Source: a virus
Length of the DNA stretch: 34,211 bases
Strand: one strand, 5' to 3'
IMG/VR virus record: IMGVR_UViG_3300042880_001002
Coordinates: 1-34,211 of that record
Shown here: positions 22,999 through 30,997 of the stretch, piece by piece
Position numbering within the stretch: position 1 is the stretch's first letter
How the letters are laid out: each line of letters begins with the position of its first letter
Translations under genes and position numbers: made by a program
Notes under the pieces: model-generated
Seen by the model: the letters and a program-made list of their open reading frames with translations, nothing else
Told to the model about the DNA's origin: nothing
The model's database searches: none

Positions 22999-23288
22999 CG
23001 GCCGCGCTTCAGATCCTGGAGACGGTCCAGTCCCTCGTCGTTGAAACCGAAGACGGCGCCCTGACCCTCCTCATCGAGGGACAGGGCATCGCCGGGCCCA
23101 CAGGGCCCACAGGCCCCCAAGGGCCTGTGGGACCGCAAGGGCCTGCAACCCCCGCCACCACGCTCACCCAACTTGGCGACGTCTCCGTCTCGGCCCCCGC
23201 GGCCGGCGACGTGCTGATGTTCACCGCCCCCCAGAACCGATGGACCAACTCAAACGCGACCGGGCTGGTCGACGGAGGAAATTTCTAG
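22995..23288 (+). CDS. Collagen-like tail fibre segment
   Basis: A 97-aa protein with six Gly-Pro-X triplets at residues about 34-51 (GPTGPTGPQGPVGPQGPA), which would form a short collagen triple helix. Flanks are beta-rich: LTLLIEGQG before it and TLTQLGDVSVSAPAAGDVLM after it, the latter a recurring fibre motif. It is coupled to the upstream gene (ATGA) and ends at the stop just before the next fibre ATG. It probably trimerises as a fibre shaft connector. Confidence 0.75.
   Translation: MTAALQILETVQSLVVETEDGALTLLIEGQGIAGPTGPTGPQGPVGPQGPATPATTLTQLGDVSVSAPAAGDVLMFTAPQNRWTNSNATGLVDGGNF
23106..23131 (+). repeat. 11-bp perfect hairpin inside the collagen-like repeats
   Basis: CCCACAGGCCC (23106-23116) and GGGCCTGTGGG (23121-23131) are perfect inverse complements around CCAA. 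The stem sits inside the Gly-Pro-X codons and uses alternative codons on each side (GGC/CCA versus GGG/CCT), so it would form a very stable RNA hairpin in the coding sequence. Confidence 0.7.
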
Positions 23289-24830
23289 ATGGCCAATACT
23301 CTTCGCATCAAACGCCGCGCTGCGGGTGGCTCAGCCGGAGCGCCAGCATCGCTCGCCAATGCCGAGCTTGCCTTCAACGAGCAGGACAACACCCTCTACT
23401 ACGGCACCGGCACTGGCGGCGCAGGCGGCACGGCGACGTCCGTCATTGCGATTGGCGGCCCGGGGGCATTTGTCGGGTTGGCGGGCGATCAGACGGTCGC
23501 CGGCATCAAGACCTTCTCCAGCACCATTGGTGGCTCGATCACCGGCAATGCGGCCACTGCCACCAAGCTGGTGACGGCCCGGTCCCTGGCCCTTTCGGGG
23601 GATGTCTCAGGTTCGGCCAGTTTCGATGGATCGGCCAACGCCACCATCACGGCGACCCTCGCCAATAGCGGCGCGACCGCCGGGACCTATGGTTCGGCCA
23701 CGCAGGTCTCCCAGATCACCGTCGATGCCAAGGGCCGGGTTACCCTGGCAGCCGGCGTCGCCATCAGCTTCCCGGTGGCCTCCGTGGCCGGCCGCACCGG
23801 CGCCATCACCCTGACCACAGCCGATGTGGCCGAGGGCTCAAACCTCTATTTCACCGACGCCCGGGTCCGCGCGAACCGGCTCGATCAGCTGGCAGCGCCC
23901 ACGGCGGCTGTCGCCATGAACGCCCAGCGGCTGACCGGTCTTGCCGAGCCGACCGCAGCCCAGGACGCGGCGACCAAGAACTATGTCGACCTGACCGTTC
24001 AGGGGCTCGACCCCAAGGCCTCGGTCAGGGCGGCATCGACCGGCAACATCGCCGCCCTGACCGGCACGATGACCATCGACGGCGTGGCGCTAATCGCGGG
24101 CAACCGGGTATTGGTGAAGGACCAGACCACGCCAGCCCAGAACGGCGTCTATATTGTCGCTGCCAGCACCTGGGCCCGGGCAGATGATCTGTCGACCTGG
24201 GACGAACATGTGTCGGCCTATCTGTTCGTCGAGCAGGGCACGATCAACGCTGACGTCGGCTTCCTCTGCACGGTCGACAGCGGCGGCACGCTGGGGACCA
24301 CAGCCATCGCCTTCGTCCAGTTCAATGGCGCAGGCCAGGTGGTGGCCGGCGCGGGCCTCACCAAGACAGGCAACAGCATCGATGTGGGCGCTGGCACGGG
24401 GATAGCGGTAAGCGCCGACAGTATCGCCCTGAGCGGCCAGGCTCTGGCGCTGCACAACCTCGCCACCAGCGGCCTGGTCGCGCGCACCGCGGCCGATACG
24501 GTCACCGGGCGCACGCTTACCGCCGGTTCGGCCAAGCTCACCGTCACCAATGGCGACGGCATCGCGGGCAACCCGACCCTCGATGTGAACGAGGCCAATC
24601 TCACCCATAACAACATCGGCGGCACGCTGGGCGTCACCAAGGGCGGCACCGGGGCCACGACCCTGACCGGCTACATCAAGGGCGCGGGCACAGCGGCGTT
24701 CACGGCCTCGGCCACCATCCCCAGCACTGACATCACCGGGCTGGGCACCATCGCTAGCCAGGCGGCCAGCAATGTCACAATCACCGGCGGCACGATCGAC
24801 AACATCACCCTGGATGGCGGCACCTTCTGA
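23289..24830 (+). CDS. Long tail fibre protein
   Basis: A 513-aa fibre with a strong GGAGG site. The N-terminal [20 protein letters not shown] and [20 protein letters not shown] is an anchor domain shared with the next gene. The shaft shows recurring [20 protein letters not shown] and [30 protein letters not shown] and [20 protein letters not shown], all common fibre phrases. A domain at about residues 230-355 ([40 protein letters not shown]) recurs in many phage fibres. It ends in a glycine/threonine repeat without a knob, so a separate tip protein is likely. Confidence 0.85.
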   Translation: MANTLRIKRRAAGGSAGAPASLANAELAFNEQDNTLYYGTGTGGAGGTATSVIAIGGPGAFVGLAGDQTVAGIKTFSSTIGGSITGNAATATKLVTARSLALSGDVSGSASFDGSANATITATLANSGATAGTYGSATQVSQITVDAKGRVTLAAGVAISFPVASVAGRTGAITLTTADVAEGSNLYFTDARVRANRLDQLAAPTAAVAMNAQRLTGLAEPTAAQDAATKNYVDLTVQGLDPKASVRAASTGNIAALTGTMTIDGVALIAGNRVLVKDQTTPAQNGVYIVAASTWARADDLSTWDEHVSAYLFVEQGTINADVGFLCTVDSGGTLGTTAIAFVQFNGAGQVVAGAGLTKTGNSIDVGAGTGIAVSADSIALSGQALALHNLATSGLVARTAADTVTGRTLTAGSAKLTVTNGDGIAGNPTLDVNEANLTHNNIGGTLGVTKGGTGATTLTGYIKGAGTAAFTASATIPSTDITGLGTIASQAASNVTITGGTIDNITLDGGTF

Positions 24831-25381
24831 TGCCCAACACCCTGCGCCACAAACGCTCCACTGCACCTGGCGGCGTTCCGACGACGGCTGCCCTGTCTCT
24901 GGGCGAGCTCGCAATCAACACCTATGACGGCAAGCTGTACCTGAAGAAGAACGTCTCCGGGTCCGAGACCGTGGTTGAGGTCGGCGCGATCACCTCTGGT
25001 GGTGTCACCGCCGCGCTCGGCTACACCCCGGCCAACAAGGCGGGCGAGAGCTTTACCGGCGCGATCTCGGTGGCAGGGTCGATCACGGCCACCGGCGATG
25101 TGACGGCCTATTCCGACGCCAGCCTGAAAACCGATGTGGTCACCATCGCGGATGCGCTGGATCTGGTTCGTCAGATGCGCGGCGTCCGGTTTCTGCGCCT
25201 CGACACCGGCGCGGCAGGCATCGGGGTCATCGCCCAGGAACTGCGCGAGGTGGCGCCTGAGCTTGTCGCCGAGAACGACGACGACCTGCTCTCTGTTGCC
25301 TACGGCAATCTGGTCGGGGTGCTGATTGAGGCGGTGAAGGAACTGGCCGCCAGAGTCGAGACGCTCGAGACGCGCCCATGA
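24830..25381 (+). CDS. Short tail fibre/spike with S74 intramolecular chaperone
   Basis: A 183-aa protein with the same anchor opening as the fibre before it ([40 protein letters not shown]). After a linker comes a C-terminal Peptidase S74 autochaperone: TAYSDASLKTDVVTIADALD, MRGVRFLRLDTG, and the signature GIGVIAQELREVAPEL with LLSVAYGNLVGVLIEAVKEL. In this family a Ser/Lys pair in the SDxSLK motif (here SDASLK) cleaves the chaperone after trimerisation. The short anchor-plus-S74 composition is unusual. Coupled to both neighbours by overlaps. Confidence 0.87.
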   Translation: MPNTLRHKRSTAPGGVPTTAALSLGELAINTYDGKLYLKKNVSGSETVVEVGAITSGGVTAALGYTPANKAGESFTGAISVAGSITATGDVTAYSDASLKTDVVTIADALDLVRQMRGVRFLRLDTGAAGIGVIAQELREVAPELVAENDDDLLSVAYGNLVGVLIEAVKELAARVETLETRP

Positions 25382-26742
25382 CCCTGCAATCCTCCGGCGC
25401 AATCTCGCTCTCTAATGTGTCGGTCGAGCTGGGGCGCAGCGGATCTGCGACCACCTCCCTTGGCGAGGCGGCGGTCCGCGCTCTGGCAGGCATCGGGTCC
25501 GGCCCGATCTCGCTGTCAAACCTCTATGGCAAGTCGGCCACGAGCTACTGGTATGTCGCCTGCGGCTCGCTCGAGACCATTCAGTCATTCGGGACCGACA
25601 GCGCCGGCAACATCTATGCGTTCGGCTATTCCCTGATCGCCAAGTTCAACGCCGATGGCGTCCTGCAATGGCAAAAGACCATCAACCGGACGATCATGAC
25701 CGGTAAAGCGATGGCCGATGGCACAGTGCATCTGGCCGGCTACTGGATCGTGTCGGGCTCAAACTATGGGTCGTTCACGGCGCGCCTTGATACCAACGGC
25801 AACCTTGTCTGGACCCGCAGCCTCGATGCCACCGGCAATGCCGAATACGGCTACGACGTCGATGCGACTGCGACCGACGTCTACCTGGTCGGCCAGACCC
25901 TTAGTCAGGGCGCAGGCGCGGGCGACGCTCTGATCGCTAAGTGGAACAGCGCCGGCACGCTGCAATGGCAGCGGTCGCTCGGTGGGTCAGGCGCGGACTC
26001 AGCAATCCGCGGCGTGGTCGACGCCAGCGGGAATATCTATTTCGTCGGGACCACGGCCAGCGCCGGTGGCATGGGCGGTCAGGACATCCTGATCGCCAAA
26101 TACAACTCGGCGGGAACCCTTGCCTGGCAGCGGTCGCTCGGGACCTCCGCGGCCGACAGCGGCATCTCGATCACCTTCAACGCCGCCGGCAATCCGGTGA
26201 TTCTGGGCTACGGCACGGCCACAGGAAACGCAGTCGTCGCTACCTACGACACCAACGGCAACCTGCTCTGGCAGGTGCAACTGCCTGCCAATTTCTACCC
26301 GCGGGACATCACGGCCGACACGGGTGGCAATGTCTATCTGGTCGGAAACAACTATGCGGACTCGACTGGCTTCGTGGCCAAGATCGATAGCTCCGGCAAT
26401 CTGGTCTGGAGCCTGCAGATCTCCACCCTGGCCGGGTTCTGGGTCGAGATCACCGGGGCCAAGGTCGCCGGCGGCGGGCTGGTGTTCAACGCCCAGGAAT
26501 GGATAATGATCAAGAACGGGTCGATCGTCCTGGCCAGCAGCATATTCAAGCTGCCGCTCGATGGATCGAAGACCGGGGCCTGGGGTGAATTCACAGGCGC
26601 AGCCGGGTCAGTGACCCTGTCGGCTGGGACGTTGACCGGGCTCACGCGCGCCTTGACCAGTGCGACGCGCACGCTGACGGCGGGATCGGTGGCGGCGACG
26701 GTCGCGGCGGGGAGCACCACATTCACTAAGACCAGCATCTAG
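25378..26742 (+). CDS. Beta-propeller tail protein
   Basis: A 454-aa tail protein. The N-terminus (GAISLSNVSVELGRSGSATT and PISLSNLYGKS) is the anchor of many short fibre-tip proteins. Residues about 85-345 hold six repeats with the pattern xAKxxxxGxLxWxxxL: IAKFNADGVLQWQKTI, TARLDTNGNLVWTRSL, IAKWNSAGTLQWQRSL, IAKYNSAGTLAWQRSL, VATYDTNGNLLWQVQL and VAKIDSSGNLVWSLQI, separated by DASGNIYFVG-type strands. This is an SBBP/beta-propeller arrangement, suited to receptor binding. The C-terminal 60 residues are Ser/Thr/Ala-rich and unassigned. It is the last gene of the late operon. Confidence 0.82.
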   Translation: MTLQSSGAISLSNVSVELGRSGSATTSLGEAAVRALAGIGSGPISLSNLYGKSATSYWYVACGSLETIQSFGTDSAGNIYAFGYSLIAKFNADGVLQWQKTINRTIMTGKAMADGTVHLAGYWIVSGSNYGSFTARLDTNGNLVWTRSLDATGNAEYGYDVDATATDVYLVGQTLSQGAGAGDALIAKWNSAGTLQWQRSLGGSGADSAIRGVVDASGNIYFVGTTASAGGMGGQDILIAKYNSAGTLAWQRSLGTSAADSGISITFNAAGNPVILGYGTATGNAVVATYDTNGNLLWQVQLPANFYPRDITADTGGNVYLVGNNYADSTGFVAKIDSSGNLVWSLQISTLAGFWVEITGAKVAGGGLVFNAQEWIMIKNGSIVLASSIFKLPLDGSKTGAWGEFTGAAGSVTLSAGTLTGLTRALTSATRTLTAGSVAATVAAGSTTFTKTSI

Positions 26743-26759
26743 GCCTTCTGGCCGCCTAG
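26739..26759. terminator. Short hairpin between convergent operons
   Basis: CTAGGC (26739-26744) and GCCTAG (26754-26759) form a 6-bp stem with a 9-nt loop, and both TAG stop codons (the phage gene on + and the nuclease gene on -) lie in the stem. Only 13 nt separate the two genes. The T-run is missing, so termination strength is uncertain. Confidence 0.35.
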
Positions 26760-27715
26760 ATTGCTCCGCCCGTCAGGTCCTCATCCTCAATAGGGATAGG
26801 GGAGGCGTTTTGTCCTTCCTCCCACTCCGCATAGGTTCGACCATCAGGCAGGCGCCAGGATACACGCCCATTGGCGCTGGCCCCGGTCACCGCCGCCGCG
26901 GCCGATGAAACCGACGAAAAGACGTAGTCCGAGGTGAACACCAAGGCATCTTGCTGCTCCAGCAGAATGCCGCTGGCTACCAGATCCGCACGCAGCGCTA
27001 CCGTGCCCTTGGGGATGGTTGGGGTGGTCTTCAGCCTGGCCCTGGACCCTTTCTTGACGACGATTTCGCCGCTGGACGTCACCAACAGCTGCCCAGCGAA
27101 GCCTTGGCCCCTGAACTCGAAAAGGACGCTTTCCGCCCATGAAGGTGCTGGGCTGGTGCTCTTGGGCAGGCTGGAAATGTCCCCCGAGACGACCTTGAAC
27201 AGGTCGCAGCCCAGCGCCCCGACCAGGGTCTTGGTCTGATCGATGAATTCTTCCATGGCCGCCCGGTCAGGTAGCGGAAGCTTGCCTTCCTCGCCGGCCT
27301 TCTGGGTGTTCTGCAACTGCCAGCGAGGGTTCAGGCCGGCGTCTGCAATAAGGCGGGCCTCCACGTAACGGGCGTGCGACTTGGTAAGGTTCTCGTCCTT
27401 GCTGACCATAGCAATGGTCTCGACCCAGAAGGGCTTGCCGCCTTTCCCCTTGTCGTTGCCGGCATGGTACTGGAGCCGGTCGGCCACGCATTCGGACTCG
27501 CCGATATAGGCCAGAAGTCGGTCCGGCTGGGTCTCGTCAAAGCCGAGTAGCATGTAGACGCCCGGCCGCGCCAACTCGGGAAAGGTGCCGCGGACCTGCT
27601 TCATCTGCAGCTTGCGGAAGGCGATAGCCTGGATCGTCGACATCGAAATCTGGGCAATCCGGATGCCGTCCGGGTCGCCGTCGAGCAGGAAGATGTTGAT
27701 CGAGCGAGGGCGCAT
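26756..27715 (-). CDS. GIY-YIG nuclease with DUF4357-like C-terminus (last gene of defence operon)
   Basis: A 319-aa predicted endonuclease. The N-terminal MRPRSINIFLLDGDPDGIRI is typical of GIY-YIG proteins near restriction-like operons. The catalytic domain has GVYML (52-56), AYIGES (69-74), Arg R80 and Glu E119 in YVEARLIADAG, i.e. all expected catalytic positions. Residues 280-300 (NGRVSWRLPDGRTYAEWEE) look like DUF4357. ATG 27715 is chosen for its GGAG site; another ATG at 27736 overlaps the preceding stop as ATGA but lacks a site. It lies 17 nt after the T5orf172-type gene. It is a likely effector of the operon; DNA cleavage is inference from the motif. Confidence 0.85.
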   Translation of the reverse strand: MRPRSINIFLLDGDPDGIRIAQISMSTIQAIAFRKLQMKQVRGTFPELARPGVYMLLGFDETQPDRLLAYIGESECVADRLQYHAGNDKGKGGKPFWVETIAMVSKDENLTKSHARYVEARLIADAGLNPRWQLQNTQKAGEEGKLPLPDRAAMEEFIDQTKTLVGALGCDLFKVVSGDISSLPKSTSPAPSWAESVLFEFRGQGFAGQLLVTSSGEIVVKKGSRARLKTTPTIPKGTVALRADLVASGILLEQQDALVFTSDYVFSSVSSAAAAVTGASANGRVSWRLPDGRTYAEWEEGQNASPIPIEDEDLTGGAI

Positions 27716-27732
27716 GCGGCTATCTCCGCCGA

Positions 27733-28932
27733 TCATTGGTCGGCGCGCACGAGGCACGCGCTCTGCGGGTCATAGATGAAGCCCGTCAGGCTTTGGTCGC
27801 GGATTTTTTCCACCACCTGGTCAACGATGTGGAGTGGCACGAGGAACCATTCGCGCGGTTGCACGGGATTGCCGAAGCGGTCCTCAATCGTGAGGTCGAG
27901 CCTGGCGTTGGCAAAGACGCGATGAAGGAGCTTTTCGAGCCGAGTTCGGTTGATGTTGAAAAGCTTGTAGGTCGCGACGATTTCTACGCCAGCCAGCAGA
28001 TATGTAGCGTCCTTAGTTGCATTGGCGATCCGCGCTTCTACCGTGCCGCCTGTGACGCCGATCTTGTGAATGAGGTCGCGATGCGCAGTGATATCCGGGT
28101 GGTCTGACTTGCTTCGCAGCACATAGATCGTACCGCTTTCAAGGTCGTCGTCAGCGGCGTTGTCGCCAAAGAGCGGCCCTGCAGAAGGCTCGGTAACCCG
28201 CCGGCCAGCCTCATCCTTGTAGAGCGCGCGCTGAAGAGACCGCAACAGCAGGTCGCTCTCGGTGCCGTTGGAATAGATGACCCTAAGCCGCGCGTCGGTC
28301 TCACCGTTTGGCGCTTTGATGGTCTCCCCGACTTCAGCCACATAGGCTGTCTGGCCGCCCAGAATAAAAAACTGACCGGACTGTATGTCCGCTTTCAGGA
28401 AGCCCGAATCCTTTACGAAGGGCCGTGTCGTTCGGACTCCACTTTCGAGGTCGATCTGAACCTGCTGGAATAGCGCCTTGAACTTCTCAAAATCCAGGCA
28501 CCGGTCCCGGCTCGCGATCTCTTCGGCCTCCCGCTTCTCAACGCTAGTGCGGACATGGCGCAGATTGGTGATGTCCGATGAGCCCGCGGCACCTTCCAGC
28601 TCAGCGAGCAGCTCATCTTCGTCCATCGTGTCCGAGGGAGCTGGGGACGCGATAGCGGCGCCACTCAACAATCCCTGATGATCGAGCGGCACGAGGATGC
28701 CTCGGCAATCATCGAGAACGCGCAGACGATCAAGGCGGACCGCATAGAGCCGCTCAAAGATATCGCCGTCTACGCCATGTAGGGGCGCACGCCCAGTTTT
28801 CTCGACGAACCGCTGAATTTCCTCGAAGCCCGCGATAATGCGTTCCTCGCGGGCCGAGCGGCCGCCTTTCTTTTCGGGTTGCGCGAAATCGTCGAGTTCC
28901 GAGCGCAGTTCATCAAGGTCGAGATCAGTCAT
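27733..28932 (-). CDS. GIY-YIG nuclease, T5orf172 type, with long N-terminal region
   Basis: A 399-aa protein whose C-terminal part (268-375) is a T5orf172-like GIY-YIG domain: TIYVLRS (268-274), KIGVTGG (290-296), R301 and E333 in RLEKLLHRVF. The N-terminal 150 residues are charged and helical (DLDLDELRSELDDFAQPEKK), and the middle (185-245) is a small beta domain (GQFFILGGQTAYVAEVGETI). ATG 28932 is preferred because a longer frame to 29052 would lie inside the helicase gene; the overlap with the helicase stop is 8 nt. The middle region may contact the helicase. Cleavage activity is inference. Confidence 0.8.
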   Translation of the reverse strand: MTDLDLDELRSELDDFAQPEKKGGRSAREERIIAGFEEIQRFVEKTGRAPLHGVDGDIFERLYAVRLDRLRVLDDCRGILVPLDHQGLLSGAAIASPAPSDTMDEDELLAELEGAAGSSDITNLRHVRTSVEKREAEEIASRDRCLDFEKFKALFQQVQIDLESGVRTTRPFVKDSGFLKADIQSGQFFILGGQTAYVAEVGETIKAPNGETDARLRVIYSNGTESDLLLRSLQRALYKDEAGRRVTEPSAGPLFGDNAADDDLESGTIYVLRSKSDHPDITAHRDLIHKIGVTGGTVEARIANATKDATYLLAGVEIVATYKLFNINRTRLEKLLHRVFANARLDLTIEDRFGNPVQPREWFLVPLHIVDQVVEKIRDQSLTGFIYDPQSACLVRADQ

Positions 28933-30997
28933 AGCGGCCCTCATCCTTGAAGCGGACGAATGCGGCGGCGCCTTCGGCCATGCGCTTCTCCCAGGCGTCG
29001 GCCGAACTGATCGACGGGAGGCGACCACGCTCCTTCTTGAAGCGCACGGCACGCACGGCCAGCTCCTTTGCCTCCTCTGGCGTCAAGCTGGTCCGCTTGG
29101 CAGCGATCGCCGCAGCGACCTGCTTCAGACTTTCTTCGCTCATGGTCTTGGCGAGTATGGAATAGGCTTCGCCAAACGGATTGACCCGGTCGATCAGGTC
29201 GATGTCCAGATCACGAACGTCCATCGCGAACTTGCGCACGCCGTCAACAAAGGCGGTGTTTGCGCTTTCCTCGCCGAGCGAACTGCCTGCGGCGACTTCC
29301 TTGGCCTTCTGGGTGAGGTTTAGCGCCGCCACGGCGTGCTGCCGGACCGCTTCCTGATCCTCGTCATCAAGGTTTGGATATTTGTCCTTTATGATCTTGC
29401 CCATTCGCACCTGGGTCAGCTCTTCGGCCAGGGTTTCGCCGCCGGCATGCTCCCCATCAAACAGGCCACGCGCGATCGTCGTCTTGTCCTGTACGAAGGC
29501 AGCAATCACCTCGTTCAGATCCTCCTGACAGATGCGCGTTGCTTCCTCGCTCTTGGGCTCGGATAGCCCCTTGATCTCAATCTGGAACTTGCCGGACTCT
29601 TCATTGAAGCCGACGTTGCACTTGTTCGGATCGTATCCGCCCTCGCCATAGTCAAAGCCCGGCGTTGGCACGTTCTGTGGGTTCTTTGGCTTAAACTCGA
29701 AACGGGGCGCCAGCACCTGCTCCATCAACAGACTGGCCGCGATCGCCTTCAGCGTGTCGTTGACGGCTTCGGTCACGATGTCGTCGGCGGCGGCCGGTTC
29801 GGCGATCAGGTTTGAGAAGCGCGCTCGGGTCTTGCCCGGCGCATCGCGGGTCGCCCGGCCGATGATCTGCACGATCTCTGTAAGGCTGGAGCGATATCCG
29901 ACCGTCAGGGCATGCTCGCACCAGATCCAATCGAATCCCTCCTTGGCCATGCCCAGCGCGATGATGATGTCCACGTGATCACGATTGTGCTTCTGCGCTG
30001 GATCTTTCAGGGCCGCTGAAACTCGGTCCCGCGTGGCAGAATCGTCATTGACCAGGTCTGCGATACGCAGAGTGCGGCCATCTCGAGCTAGGACGAGCTG
30101 AAATCCCGTGGCGGGGTCTGTGCCTTGCCAGGCCCCCAGCTCCTCAATGATGTGCTCCACCTCCTTGATCTTGTCCTTCGTGCTCTCGCGCGAGTTGACG
30201 TTGGGGATGTGGATGATCGTTTTCTCGGCCGGGTTCAGCACCTTCAGAATGTCGTCGGCATACGAGTCCGAGTAGAAGAAATACCCGATGTCGAGATGCT
30301 TCAGATACTGATAGCCGTTGAGCTGCTCGTAATAGGTATAGGTGACGCTCTCGAACTTTCCTTCGTCTTGAGGGGCCAGTACCGCCTCGGCATCGCCGCG
30401 GAAATACGACCCGGTCATCGCAACGATATGCACCCGGTCGCGGGTGATGAAATCGCCCAGATGCAGACCAAGCTTGTTGTCGGGGTTGGCCGAGACATGG
30501 TGGAACTCGTCCACCGCAATCAGCCGATCGTCGAACGCCTCGACTCCGAACTTGTCGACCGCGAAACGGAACGTCGCGTGGGTGCAGACCAGGACCTTAT
30601 CGTCGCTCTTTAGAAACGCGCCGAGGGAATTGACCTTGCCGCCGTTGTCGTTGCCGGGCGCGTCGCACAGGTTCCACTTCGGCTCGACGTGCCAGTCAGC
30701 CCAGAAGCCATGATTGCTCAGCGGCTCATCATGGAAGCTGGAGCCGATGGATTTCTCAGGCACGACGATGATGGCCTGCATGACCCCCTGGTTGGCCAGC
30801 TTGTCGAGCGCGATGAACATCAGTGCGCGGCTCTTGCCCGAGGCGGGCGGCGACTTGATCAGCAGATATTGCTCGCCGCGCTTCTCGAAGGCACGCTCCT
30901 GCATTGGCCGCATGCCGAATTCGTTGGCCCTGGTTGAGCTGCCATTCGCTGCATAGGAAACCGAAACTGAGGGTACGGATTTGATGGAATTCGTCAT
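28925..30997 (-). CDS. DEAD/DEAH-family SF2 helicase (defence operon motor)
   Basis: A 690-aa helicase/translocase resembling type III Res or type I HsdR motors but without a visible nuclease domain. Visible motifs: Walker A PASGKS (51-56), DEFH (163-166), motif III MTGS (194-197) and motif VI QIIGRATR (377-384). The C-terminal 290 residues (after 400) form a separate, mostly helical domain. It overlaps the methylase stop by 4 nt (ATGA) and the T5orf172-type gene by 8 nt. It would move DNA or displace strands after recognition; partner binding is inference. Confidence 0.9.
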   Translation of the reverse strand: MTNSIKSVPSVSVSYAANGSSTRANEFGMRPMQERAFEKRGEQYLLIKSPPASGKSRALMFIALDKLANQGVMQAIIVVPEKSIGSSFHDEPLSNHGFWADWHVEPKWNLCDAPGNDNGGKVNSLGAFLKSDDKVLVCTHATFRFAVDKFGVEAFDDRLIAVDEFHHVSANPDNKLGLHLGDFITRDRVHIVAMTGSYFRGDAEAVLAPQDEGKFESVTYTYYEQLNGYQYLKHLDIGYFFYSDSYADDILKVLNPAEKTIIHIPNVNSRESTKDKIKEVEHIIEELGAWQGTDPATGFQLVLARDGRTLRIADLVNDDSATRDRVSAALKDPAQKHNRDHVDIIIALGMAKEGFDWIWCEHALTVGYRSSLTEIVQIIGRATRDAPGKTRARFSNLIAEPAAADDIVTEAVNDTLKAIAASLLMEQVLAPRFEFKPKNPQNVPTPGFDYGEGGYDPNKCNVGFNEESGKFQIEIKGLSEPKSEEATRICQEDLNEVIAAFVQDKTTIARGLFDGEHAGGETLAEELTQVRMGKIIKDKYPNLDDEDQEAVRQHAVAALNLTQKAKEVAAGSSLGEESANTAFVDGVRKFAMDVRDLDIDLIDRVNPFGEAYSILAKTMSEESLKQVAAAIAAKRTSLTPEEAKELAVRAVRFKKERGRLPSISSADAWEKRMAEGAAAFVRFKDEGRYD

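Noticed and set aside
23097-23150. Collagen-like DNA repeats considered as a CRISPR or tandem repeat array
   Set aside because: Units are 9-nt Gly-Pro-X codons within an open gene, with no spacers.
28933-29052. N-terminal extension of the T5orf172-type nuclease
   Set aside because: Arginine/serine-rich translation typical of an off-frame reading of the helicase gene; ATG 28932 gives a sensible junction.
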